In this document: in pieces, positions 22,868 through 33,310 of the stretch
How positions within the stretch are numbered: the first letter of the stretch is position 1
Layout: every line of letters begins with the position of its first letter
NCBI GenBank assembly: GCA_038496675.1
Contig: CM076655.1
Span: 22,415,317-22,479,316 of the forward strand
Reading direction: 5' to 3'
Length of the DNA stretch: 64,000 bases
DNA from: Rachycentron canadum
Lineage: Eukaryota; Chordata; Actinopteri; Carangiformes; Rachycentridae
Notes under the pieces: generated by a model
Databases searched by the model: none
What the model saw: the letters and a program-made list of their open reading frames with translations, nothing else
Told to the model about the DNA's origin: nothing
Made by a program: the position numbers and the translations under genes

Positions 22868-23040
22868 GCTCAGGTGTCCTAGTAGTCTAGTGGTTTAACA
22901 GGTCCCTGTAATCACAGCGTCCCCGGTTTGACTCCTGTCATCTTTCTTCTCTCTCCTCCCTCATTTCCTACTGTTTCTATCAAAATCAAGACAAATGTGC
23001 TACTGAAAACCTTCATGGCTTCTTACCCAACACATCAGGT
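22868..23040 (+). mobile_element. tRNA-derived SINE
   Basis: It has an internal RNA polymerase III promoter. The A box TAGTCTAGTGG (22883-22893) fits TRGYNNARNGG, and the B box GGTTTGACTCC (22925-22935) has one mismatch to GGTTCGANTCC. The boxes are about 32 bases apart, as in tRNAs. No clover-leaf acceptor stem closes around them, so it is a SINE head, not a tRNA gene. The 3' limit is approximate. Confidence 0.7.
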
Positions 23041-23784
23041 AGCCTATGTTTATCTATGAACGCATAGATAAAAACATGGCCTATTTACAGTTGAACTGAC
23101 GCCTCTCAGTTTCTTTCATTACCACTATCTCTGTTTTTTATACATTATGTTAATTGTTAATCTTTGAAAAAAAAAAGATAAATTTCCTCAAGCAGCTTGT
23201 TATGTCGGACTAACAGCATAAAACCCAAAGTAAACTCACATAAAATGGATAAAAGGAGCAAATCTCCACATTACAGAAGCTAGAGCCAGTGAATATTTGG
23301 CATTTTTGCTTGATAAATGACTTAAATTATTTATTGATTGAGCTTAACGGTTCGTTTTTTTTAATCTTTGGAAACAGCTGACAAAACAATCTCAACTGTA
23401 GGCCCACTTACTCACTTGTTCTGGAGCTTTTGACATATTACATGGTTTTTATTAGCAGATTTAGTTCGCTCAGTTGTCACAGGACTGTAGATGTTTAAAC
23501 TTCCCATGATTCTGAGCACATCTGGCACTTCCCACCCATGTTGACTTAAACATTATGAATACTGACTTGGTTAAAATTGCAGAACTTGCATTAAGATGGT
23601 TTAGTCATGTCTTGAACTTTCTGTCTTGTCATTGTCATCTTCTGTGGGTGTTAGATTTTATAAACCTAATACCAAAATGTAATTACTTGCAATTAGGAAG
23701 AGGTTCAAAAGGAGATTTAATGAATAATTGTCAAAATTAATGCAGCAGAGACTGAGATATACATACAACATACTGTATATCTGG
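23041..23784. other. Intergenic, nothing recognised
   Basis: A/T-rich sequence with short homopolymers. No gene or clear repeat is visible. Confidence 0.6.
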
Positions 23785-23955
23785 GTCCTCGGCGCAAGTC
23801 TGGCCCACATACTTCCACATCTGATCAGATTCTGGTTGTTATCCTGCGGTACTGACTGACAGCCAGAATTGGGCCAGACATGGAAGTAGGATATGAAGTA
23901 TCATGTTCTACATGGGCCGGATTTGGGCCATAAAACAAACATGTGGCCCAGGTTG
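23785..23955. repeat. GGCCCA/TGGGCC-rich teleost interspersed repeat
   Basis: Alternating copies of tctggcccacat, ttgggccaga, gggccggatttgggcca and tgtggcccagg match a degenerate repeat class that I know from fish genomes. The exact family and ends are uncertain. Confidence 0.55.
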
Positions 23956-24687
23956 TGTATTTACTTTCTATTTCTCTATCTGGCTAATATGCATCAAGCA
24001 CAAAAATGTTGGATCTTCAATTTCCCACAATGCAACTGAGTTCCCTCATTTTCCATTCACCCAATTTATCATACAGATTTATGGGACAGAAAAGGCTGTA
24101 GTAGAAGTCCTCATCATGTGTGAAATGACGTACAGCTTTAACAAGGCAGAGATTTAGCTTCCAGTTTACCAACACTGTCATCTCGGCCTTAGCTTTTCAA
24201 CAAAGCCTTAATCGAGGTCAAGGTCCCCACATGCAGATGCCTTTTAGCACGTTACCAGGCTTAAAAACATACACATGTACCCTTTATTAAAAGCCAGATG
24301 TGCCCACCAAACAGCCTTTGTCACTTTTACAGATGGCAGGGTTACAGTGTATATACCCACATCCTCTGTTCCCAGCACACCGCTCAATGTGTCTCCCTTC
24401 ATCAGCAGCGTCTTCATATGTCCGTGCAGCTTGATGGACAAATCGCCAGTTCATCCTCTGAAGGCTTGAAACAACATTAACACTCCACTTAATTATCACC
24501 CCATCTTCGGGGCGCGCTCTGTTCCACATCTACATCAAAGCTGGGAGGCTCGTCTTCGATAAGTGTTCTTTAATGCTGTGTGTACTGCAGCCAGCCGGTG
24601 CCTTTCAACACACATGAAAGCTTCAACAAGGGGTCAGAGCTGTTGGGAAATGAAAGGGAAAGATGTGTGAGTTTAAGGGTGTTTGTG

Positions 24688-24731
<44 letters not shown>

Positions 24732-25979
24732 TGTGTGTGTGAGGAAGACGATGACTGTCCCATCTTTGGGAACGCGCCTTTCTTCCTCTATGACTGTAAA
24801 ACTTTGTGGTTTCACTCCCAGCATTGTGGGGCCTGGATTAACCGAGGCTCCGGTTGCCACCAGCTTGAGAACATTTATAGAAGTGTATGATGGATGCTAA
24901 ACAGAGAGCATCGTCATCATGAGAGCCCTGGCTCGGGTGTCACTGTGCTGTCAGGGAGCCGCTCTGTCAGGCTCCGCAGAGAGCAACACATCTGTTTCTG
25001 ATCCCCCGTGTGACATTCTGCTGCTTCAGCGATTTCTGGGTTTTGTTTTGTTTTCTAATTCGGGGAGATGCTGCTGACTTAAGTGCTGGTTAACTCACTG
25101 TGTGTTTGGCAGCAGGCAGAGCTGTCACTCCTTTGGGAAAGAGTGGATTCTCCCAGCTGGGCCCACCAGTTTCTTTTGCTTTGACAAAGCAGATGTCGAT
25201 ATTGTTTACATTGACTTTGGTTAAAATGAACACAGCGGGATGAGTTTGGTGACTAACACACACTGTTTGCGGAAATCTACTGTTTAGATTGCATCAGGAA
25301 AGATTAGCTTTAATGGGATGAATCATGTTTAATCTTGGATTTTTTTGTTGCACCAAAACTTAAGGCTTCATTTTAAATCTTTAATCCTAAATGTAGGAAA
25401 CACATGAGGAGGTTTAACTTTAAAAATCAATCCAACGTTTCATAAAGGTTCCCACCAAAACACGAGAAAGAGACAAAACAAGATCAGGATTCATAACAAG
25501 CTTGACAGTTCCCTCTCAACCTTGGAAAGAGCTCAACTCAAGGTCCACTTTCTAACATGTTCCTGAGTTTTTGACCATATCACACAGTCTTTCTTTGCTA
25601 AAAATAACTAAACATGACAGGACACAGTATGAATCCACAGCTAGTCTAGGTGTACACTCTTAAAGTGACAGTACCTGATTACCAAATAAAATTAATCCAT
25701 TAACCCCTTCTATACATGAAATATAACCTAAAGTCAGTTTTACTAAAAAAAAAAACAAAAATTTTTCTACATTATGATTAATGTACTTTTACCATTTTAA
25801 ACCCAAGCAGGTGTCACTCAAAATTTACATCTTCAAGGAATGTCATAAGATACTGAGAAAAACATGCTAATCTTTGCCTCGAACTACGAGATTATGTCAA
25901 AGGTTATATAATGATTATGAAATCAATCTTATAGCTATCAGATATGGACACAGGATCATTTTTGTACTTTTTTTTTTTT
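23956..25979. other. Intergenic with one microsatellite and possible conserved blocks
   Basis: It contains the GT tract at 24692. The segments 24180-24560 and 24740-25010 are unique-looking, of balanced composition and free of recognisable repeats, so they could be conserved non-coding DNA. No supported gene. Confidence 0.5.
24692..24740 (+). repeat. (GT)n microsatellite
   Basis: GT repeats over about 49 bases with one GA interruption at 24729-24730. Confidence 0.95.
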
Positions 25980-26085
25980 AAATTCTGACAGAGACAGAGA
26001 CAGAGACAGAGAGGGTTGATGACATGTAGCAAAGGGCCACAGATCGGATTTGAACCTGGGCTGCTGGGGATAACCAGACCTCATG
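25980..26085 (-). mobile_element. tRNA-derived SINE remnant, antisense
   Basis: The reverse complement of 26046-26056 is GGTTCAAATCC, a perfect Pol III B box. The neighbouring gacatgtagcaaagggccac is a familiar part of an abundant fish SINE. The A-box end is decayed or missing. A (GACAGA)4 repeat (25987-26010) adjoins it. Confidence 0.65.
25987..26010 (+). repeat. (GACAGA)4 tandem repeat
   Basis: Four perfect copies of a hexamer next to a SINE remnant, probably grown from its simple tail. Confidence 0.9.
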
Positions 26086-26879
26086 TATTTAGACCTTTAA
26101 AGTGTTTTGTATGGTGTTCTTACTAAAAACTTCAGATAGCATTTATATAATCTAACTCAATTTCATTGTGTCATGAAATGGGATTATATTTATATCAGGT
26201 TTCATAATAATATTAAACTCAACCAGCTGCATTGTAATTGACCCTAATCTTATTTTGAAGGGATCACTTGTTGAAATCTCCTCTGCCGTTATGTCATCAG
26301 ATTCATTCACATTGATGACAACAATACACTTTATTGTATGACACACTAGCGTCATCACTCTGCTTGTTATTGAGCCCTGAGCCAGTTTTTCCTCACTTGG
26401 CCACCAGTTGCCTTCAGTGGGTTTTTATCCCTAACACACCACCTGAGGAGCCACCTGCCCATTTACCTGCTTCCTGTTACTCTGACTTGCCTGTCTTGCC
26501 TGTTCTGCTGCATCTTTACTCTAGATTTCCAGACATGTTTTAATTTTCCTGCAGACATGACAAGTAAATAGTTTTCGCCCCTCAGCCACTGCCTCATGAG
26601 TCTGTATCTTTTCTGCACTCAACACAACATCCAATGTGACCACCTGTGGAAAAAAAAGGCCCAGAAACCTCAGCCAATTCTTCATGTCCTCATGTCCCTG
26701 CAGTTGCAAACTTAACGGGTGCACACCCACAAGTGCTGGGAGGCGTCCAAATCCGCAATGCATCATGTCCGCAGTGAACTCAAAGGACACTGAGCGTAGA
26801 TTTTGCTGCTTAAGTGAGAAACATTTGTCCTGTATTACTTTTTTTTTTACTATTCAGAACTGTTCAGAAGAATAGTCTG
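26086..26879. other. Intergenic, nothing recognised
   Basis: No gene. Short open frames are present on both strands but match no family I know. Confidence 0.55.
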
Positions 26880-27040
26880 AGATGCATTACAGGATCAAGA
26901 TTTTAGCATTTGTCAAATTGTACTAGTCGTTTCTGTTATTTCATTATTTTAGCATGTGGTTTTTGTCTCTTCTTCTGCAAAGCACTGTGTAATTTTGTTT
27001 TGAAAAATAAAGATTAGTATTATTTTTATATCCTTGGATA
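26880..27040 (+). mobile_element. LINE-like 3' tail
   Basis: The run caaagcactgtgtaatttt, then gttttgaaaaataaagatt and a TATTATTTTTA tail, follows the layout of common fish LINE 3' ends. There is no reverse transcriptase sequence, so it is a 5'-truncated copy at best. Confidence 0.45.
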
Positions 27041-27372
27041 CGGCTGAGTTCTTCTGCCTTGTCTGAGTCACTGTTTCCACTCGCAGCCTTGGCATAATGA
27101 TCCGACGCGTCATGTTACATATTGTACGGCCACGTCCGTGAGGGTGGACATTTCGATTTTAGCCTTCATCAGGGTTTTAAATTGTGTGGCTGCAGCTCTT
27201 TAATCACGCTCAAGTTGAGCTGGACCACGTTTCCAGCGAACAATTGATGTGAGGGGTCTGCTACGAATCATTTGCCGATCTGCGGCTTGCAGATAAAAAA
27301 CACTGCATAAATGATATTCAACAAGCAAATCACACAGACAGGGCCCAAACCTCAAGACTAGAATGTAACATA

Positions 27373-27388
27373 ACACACACACACATAA

Positions 27389-27438
<50 letters not shown>
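27373..27438 (+). repeat. Compound (AC)n microsatellite
   Basis: An AC tract of 12 bases, a short ataaat break, then about 48 bases of AC. Confidence 0.95.
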
Positions 27439-27443
<5 letters not shown>

Positions 27444-27868
27444 TCTCCATGTGGCCCAATATGCCTGGTGTGGGTGGACTAAATGTTTACTGTTCTTCCA
27501 GCCACTGCGTCGTCCTAACACCCACTTTGAAGACTTCAGCTGCATTTTTCTGGAAAGCATAAAAGTTTTAAGATGCATGGTTGTGGTTTAAAATCCTGAT
27601 CACAGTGCAACATGTCTTAATCAGGGATGGTTAGATTGGTTTTTGATTAAGGAAGTGGATTATATAATTGTACTCCTGCAACGCGAATCAACTTCAATTA
27701 TGTGACACTGAATGCTTCAGTATTACAATACAAATACACATACATACACTTTTTTTACTGACAACAAAGAACATTAATGCAACAAGATCCTGCACTATTA
27801 CCTGTACCTCTCCACTTTAACGCTAAGTTGTGTGTTCTACCTTGCATTTGGTACATTTCCTATGGAGT

Positions 27869-27872
<4 letters not shown>

Positions 27873-27899
<27 letters not shown>
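27873..27899 (+). repeat. (GT)13 microsatellite
   Basis: A perfect GT tract of 27 bases. Confidence 0.95.
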
Positions 27900-28264
27900 C
27901 CACAGGTTGGGTCGGGACAGTAGCGTTTCTTTTATTGTGCTGAGTTAGGGAGATTACTGAAAACTGAAAACAATGCTGGTTCTGCTGCCAGAATCTTACT
28001 TCAGCAAACATCCGTGATGATCGGGGGGGGAAGGGCTGTTGTTGTTCAGTCCAAACCACAATCAGAGCCCATCAGCAGAAGAGGGGGACAGGAGTTTATT
28101 TTTTTTGTGTGTGTAGCAAGGCAGTGCAGAGATACTTCACCTCAGATTTAGAAAATATCCAAACAGTTCAACTCCCATGTTACTCACACTGTAAATGGGA
28201 ATTTATGGTCTCATTGCACATAAACAATACCAGGGTTTCTACCAACTCAGCTTTATGATGGATG

Positions 28265-28365
28265 ATGAACACAATTTATGACTCTTGCGTTACGGCTTGT
28301 TTTATATGTCTTTATGCATCTGGCCACAAGGAGAATTTCCCTGCAGGGACGATAAAGATGAACTA
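28265..28365 (+). mobile_element. LINE-like 3' tail fragment
   Basis: The segment gagaatttccctgcaggg followed by acgataaagatgaacta resembles the widespread fish LINE 3' end (aatttccc...gggat.aataaagt). It is short and 5'-truncated. Confidence 0.5.
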
Positions 28366-28574
28366 AAACCGAGAGGATCAGAGCTCAGACACAAGCAGCA
28401 GCAGTGAGCAGGGAATCAGTGGCTTGTTAAAGGTGCCCAGTGATGTTTTCATTGTCAACAACTTTGCACTTTTACCACCAAAGCACACTGTGTGTTTCAT
28501 ACCTGAGGCCTGAACAAGGAAGGATCATCATCAGGTTTTCAGGGTTGCGATGGTGATGATGAGATTACTGTAAA

Positions 28575-28900
28575 AACTCACAGCCGTTAGCTAAAGTGCT
28601 AAAGTACAGGTGTGCGTCCACGATTTCCTCTGCAACATATTCCCTTCCATCAGTGTATGACAGATTAGCCTCCCAGCTTTGATTTGTATTACTTCTTGTG
28701 TATTGACGGTACGATGGCAATAAAAGCACAACACTCCAGCAACATTTAGCGTCCGTCCGAGCTGCTCTGTATAGTGACAGTTTTTGACGCATGATACAAG
28801 CAGGGATAGACCAACATGGACAATGCTGAACGCTGCACTTTGCATGTGCTCTGTCCTCAACCGAAAAAAGAAAAGCAGTATGGACCCCCACACTAATGAG
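28575..28900 (-). repeat. Possible interspersed repeat with an open frame
   Basis: On the minus strand a 123-codon frame (28565-28936) spans text that I vaguely recognise as a recurrent fish repeat (cttttattgccatcgtaccg, then agaagtaatacaaatcaaag). I do not assign a protein function. A genome-wide copy count would decide. Confidence 0.3.
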
Positions 28901-29286
28901 GTGAATGTGGTAAAGATAGCTGTTAGACTTTAGCAACTGACTTTATATGTAGATATGGTTCACATTCAAAAACATTGCAGTGGAATTGAACATATGACGT
29001 TAAGAAATGGGTTAAAACAAAATTCTGCAACACAAAAACTGTACTGACAGTTTTTTTCTATATGCTTTATCTATATTTTTCTCATAAAACACTGCACAAT
29101 TCAATGTCTCTATGCCTCTAAACTTCACTGAATGAAACCGAAAAGGAAAATAACTGAACAACTTGTATCCTGTGGTAAGAGTTAACACATTTCTTTGTAT
29201 TCTTTGTCTCAGAAAACCTTTAAATCCCATACGATGACAATAGAAACATGAATATGACCTACAACCTTCAGAATCCACACTAAAGA

Positions 29287-29312
<26 letters not shown>
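29287..29312 (+). repeat. (CT)13 microsatellite
   Basis: A perfect CT tract of 26 bases. Confidence 0.95.
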
Positions 29313-29317
<5 letters not shown>

Positions 29318-30189
29318 AGGAATACACATTTTATCGCCTGGGCCCGACGGCCCACACGTCGGGACGGTGATGTCGTCTCTCAGTGAGAGCACGTTATAAA
29401 ACACAGAGAAACAGCTGCTCTACACTACACGTAATTACCACATACTTCTCTGCAGCCTGCTGTTGTGTTGTTTATGGAACCCGAGTGCGTCTGCCGGTGC
29501 GAGTGTGCAATTGTGTGTAAAAGAACGGACATAAACTCTTGCACACAGAGGTGCACGAGTACAGTAAACAGCTCACACGCTGTACACAAAAACAGCTGTA
29601 ACTGCTCCTCTTGACCTCTCTGGTGCTTCCCATGCGCCTGTTTCCAGGCTGTAGCCCTGGATGGTTATTAGTTGTGATGCCTGTAGGAAATGGCAACGTC
29701 TAAATGTCACAATCCACAACACGAGCGTGGATAATCTGTTTCCTAAATTTCAAATTGGCTGCGCCGGGTGGCTTGGGAGTTGGCAGCGTTTCGATGGAGT
29801 TGCGCCCGTTATTATGCTACAGAACTATAAAGATTGAATTTATCTGCCCCAACAAACTGGAAACCCAGAAAACAAAATGCTGCAACGTGTGAAAAAATAA
29901 GAAAAGGCTCATTAAAACCATTAACACACTATGGGGCTTCTCCTTGACACATGACAGCCATTTAGTCACAATCCAATAACAGATTCCCAGTTTTACTTAA
30001 CACCTGGAGGAATTTCGGAGTTGAATAGTTTGCAGTCGCCTCCACTTCACCGTCTTTCACCCTCCTGACAGCCTCGCATGTATATGCAGCGGGGAAACAA
30101 AAGTCACGTACAAACAAATGGCACTTTTTAGGTATGGAGGAATGCGCGCACACTTGGCAGCCGATAGGGGCACATTAATTTTCACCCCC

Positions 30190-31400
30190 CAAAAAAAGAA
30201 AGAAAAAAGCGTTCATTGCCTCATTGTCCCTCCTTTTGCACACTGGCTACTTCAGCCGCCCAGTTCCCTTTGGATTTTCCCATGCCCTGCTATCTTTTCT
30301 CAAGTCTTAATCTTTTCATTCTGTCAGGCCCGCTCTCGGCAGCCTCTGCGCCATTTCCAAAGGTCTGGGCTTCATGCTAATTGTCTCTCAATGGCACGGT
30401 TACCTCCCACCTACATAATGCACCTTGTTTCCTCAGCTCAGTCTGGGCTGCACCATTTGGGCTCATTCAAATTCAGGAGGGAGAAGGACTGTAAAAGCAA
30501 TGCCTCCGGGTAAGGCAATGCAAAGCAAAGCTACAATCAAAAAGAAAAAAAAAAAAAAAAAAAAAGAAGAAGAAAAAAATGATTTGCTTCCCTATTTTTG
30601 GAGCAAAGCTTCTGTGGGTGGGCTGACCAGTGGGACGTTTTGAAGGATGAGTTGCATGTGATTGCCGTTGTGTTCGACAAAATTTCATTTCTCAGCTGCA
30701 ACTCTCTCCATGCCAACATTCATCACGCAGTTCATCATGTCACGCGGCAGCGCTACCGAATCGTACATGTTATTTTTGAATTAGCTTCACTTTCAATTCG
30801 AGCGCTTCTGCAGCATCTGCCAGCAGTTTGATCTATAGCCCTCAGACGCAGTGAAAAAGGCAAAAGGAGGTGAAGGTTATGAAAATCAAAGTTACGACAT
30901 GAATGCCGAGCCCCTCTCGTGGGTTAAACGGTGAGTGCCGTCGTGAAAGGTGCACATAAATTGTGCTAATTGTGTCCTCGTAGACCCCAAATTGGCTGTT
31001 TTTCTTTCACTGGGAGAGATCTCAACCACTCAGGACTAAGACGACAGCCATGCACCATTAACATCTATTCAAGTGCACCGGGCTTTGATCTTCTCTGAGA
31101 GGGAGAGAGCGATGGGGGAACACGGGGAGGAAAATAAGGAGAAAAAGAATCATCAACAATTCAAATGCGCCCAATTATTGGACCATAAATAAAAGTCTAA
31201 TTAGCATAAATTGCTTCCACATTGTTGCTATTTTTACATCATTTCTTCCTCCCATTTTGTGTGGATTTTGTTGGTGTATTGTGTGTACAGGCGTCTGCGT
31301 AAGAGGTTGAGTTATGATTGAGATGCTTAATTTCATAGTGAAATTGCTTTGCTAATTAATACTGGTGCATAAATATTTGCACGCAGGACCCACATGTGTT
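30190..31400. promoter_or_regulatory. Candidate conserved non-coding (enhancer-like) block
   Basis: A unique-looking stretch, apart from one poly(A) run at 30545-30565, with many homeodomain-type cores: tgctaattgtc, tgctaattgtgtcc, gcccaattattgg, gtctaattagcataaattg and gctaattaatactgg. It also has a TTTGATC/CTTTGATCTT TCF-like text near 31083. It lacks codon-like patterns. Conservation is inferred from texture only. Confidence 0.35.
30545..30565 (+). repeat. Poly(A) run
   Basis: About 21 A followed by gaagaagaa. It could be a retrotransposed tail or a simple repeat. Confidence 0.8.
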
Positions 31401-32734
31401 TTTATTTGGAAACGCAAAACAGCATCTTATGTTCTCTCAGAAAGGAGTTGATCGTGATATCATTACGGCATCATTTTGATCCATATCGCAAAACTGTCAA
31501 CGCAGCGTCTGTGACATGTCAAACTAATGACTTTAGTGTACTTCTGTGGTCACGATCATCAACATCAGCAGTTATTTAGCCACAAATGTTTCTTTTGACT
31601 TCTAGTTGCCAATTCAATTAAAAAGCCGGATTGATTTTTTTTTTTTTTTTACTTCTAAATTTAGGAACAGAGGAAAGGAAACTGCTGCAGCACTGTGGCC
31701 AGAATTAGTTTCACACGTCGGCCTGAAAGGTTTTGTTTTCCAGTCGTCCTGCGTGATGGTGCTCATAAAGGGCAGACAGTCTGCTATGTCTGGTTTGGGT
31801 TATGAAGTCACTTTTGAATACAGAGACAAGCAGGCGAGGATCAGGTTGGATCACAGTTCTTTCCCAGCATCTTCTGAAACATTGTTTTTGATCAGACAAA
31901 CCAGGATCTCCAGAAATGGAAACAATATCTCACTGCTCCTCCCCCCCCACCGTTAACTCTTAAGGACACTTACACTGCATCTGTGTGGCTGTCTAAAAGT
32001 TCAGTGTATTGCCTGACAGCGATCAAACCTGCACCAGTTGGTTACAGTTTTGTTTCTCTGAGCAGTAAAGCACGATGATAATGAGGTTCAAAGATGGCAT
32101 TCCCACGCCACGTGAATACTAGCTTTCCTTCTCTGCAGCCTCAGGGTTAAAAACTTCAACACCCAGTGATTCTCCACTGTCCTTTCCCACACACTTTCAA
32201 CGCGTCTGGCCAGAGGTTCGGCCTGCCATTTGACTTTGAGACATCTTTTGTTCTCTTGTGGTTTTTAGTTTAGCTTTTATTACATGCTCCGATTCATCTA
32301 ATTCCAATTTATAATTGCCTGTCTCAGGCGTGGAAGGTTACAATAATAAGCCACAACTCTTCTCCAGTTTGAATATTTTCCTTGGTCACTGTTGATGTCA
32401 TTCGGCCCTAAAAATGCCAAAAAGTGACTTAATTGTAATTTCCATCCAAGTTGTGGAGGGAAAACACAGTGATTTCCAATAAGTGTCCCTATAGATTAGT
32501 GCATGCAATGTTGTGGGCGGTGCAGGTTGTGGTTACAAGAAAGTAAAAGTAAAGGTCAATTTGCTAAAACCAGTATAACCTTTTTGTTTGACTGTGAAAG
32601 TTTTACTCTTGGATTAAAAGTATGACTTTAATCAAAATTGAAAACTTAGACAGCCTCTTTAAATGCACTGAAAATCAGACTGTGATCACGATGTAGCTCA
32701 CTTTTTTTATAATCGATCTACTTGTCTTTAAAGC
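31401..32734. other. Intergenic, nothing recognised
   Basis: It includes poly(T) near 31629. An open frame at 31606-31956 begins in the T run and resembles nothing known to me. Confidence 0.55.
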
Positions 32735-33310
32735 TGCAGTTATCAGTTTTTTGTTATTGATAATAGTCCAAATGATTGTATGTAATGTAAAAGGTTTCAC
32801 CTGCAGTGATAAACGCACAGAGAATTAGCACCTGCAGCTACTGCAGCTACATTTGGTTCCACTGAGCATTTTAGCCAATTTCAGCTCATTGTTTCAGCTT
32901 CTTATAAAACAAATAGACACTATCATTCCAGCACTCAGCGGGAAACAGTTAGTTTAGCATCTAGCTGGTGAAATGAAGGGAAAACTGAGTTCAACACCCA
33001 GACTGCCAGGAAACCGATTAATGCTGTTTGACAGTTTGGGAAAAATCCTCCTAGTCAATACCAACCTCATGTCCACCCATCAAATATAAGCCAGAAATTG
33101 GTTAGCTTAGTTTAGCATAAACACAGGAAAGAAGTGGAAATAGCTAGCCTGATGCTGCTCGAAGGATATAAGTCAATCTACCTCTAAAACTCCCTAATGA
33201 ACACATTTTATCTTGTCTGTTTCATTTGTATAAAAACTTCAGCGTAAAAGTGACATGTTGTGGTTTGACTGAGGGTCACGGACGGGGCTGTTTCTTGGAC
33301 GACGCAGTTC
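32735..33310 (+). repeat. Teleost interspersed repeat (GTTAGCTTAG family)
   Basis: Hallmarks in order are taaagctgcagttatcag, then ggttagcttagtttagcata, atagctagcctgatgctg, tgtataaaaacttcagcg, gacatgttgtggtttgac and ctgtttcttggacgacgcag. I recognise this layout as a very common fish repeat, probably a non-autonomous DNA element. The left limit is uncertain. Confidence 0.65.

Larger units (their letters stand above)
27041..28264. other. Intergenic with AC and GT microsatellites
   Basis: It holds the AC tracts near 27373-27438 and a GT tract at 27873. The rest is A/T-rich and unassigned. Confidence 0.6.
28366..30189. other. Intergenic, mostly unassigned
   Basis: It includes a possible repeat at 28575-28900 and a CT tract at 29287. 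No supported gene. Confidence 0.55.

Noticed and set aside
22876..22945. A possible tRNA gene
   Set aside because: A and B boxes are present, but the flanks do not pair as an acceptor stem and there is a mismatch in the B box. The text continues as a SINE body.
24663..24890. A possible small gene starting in the GT microsatellite
   Set aside because: Most of its N-terminal residues are encoded by the GT tract. There is no Kozak-supported start, domain or splice structure.
28565..28936. A 123-codon minus-strand frame as a protein-coding gene
   Set aside because: The text looks like an interspersed repeat. There is no domain, splice site pair or promoter, so it is listed only as a possible repeat.
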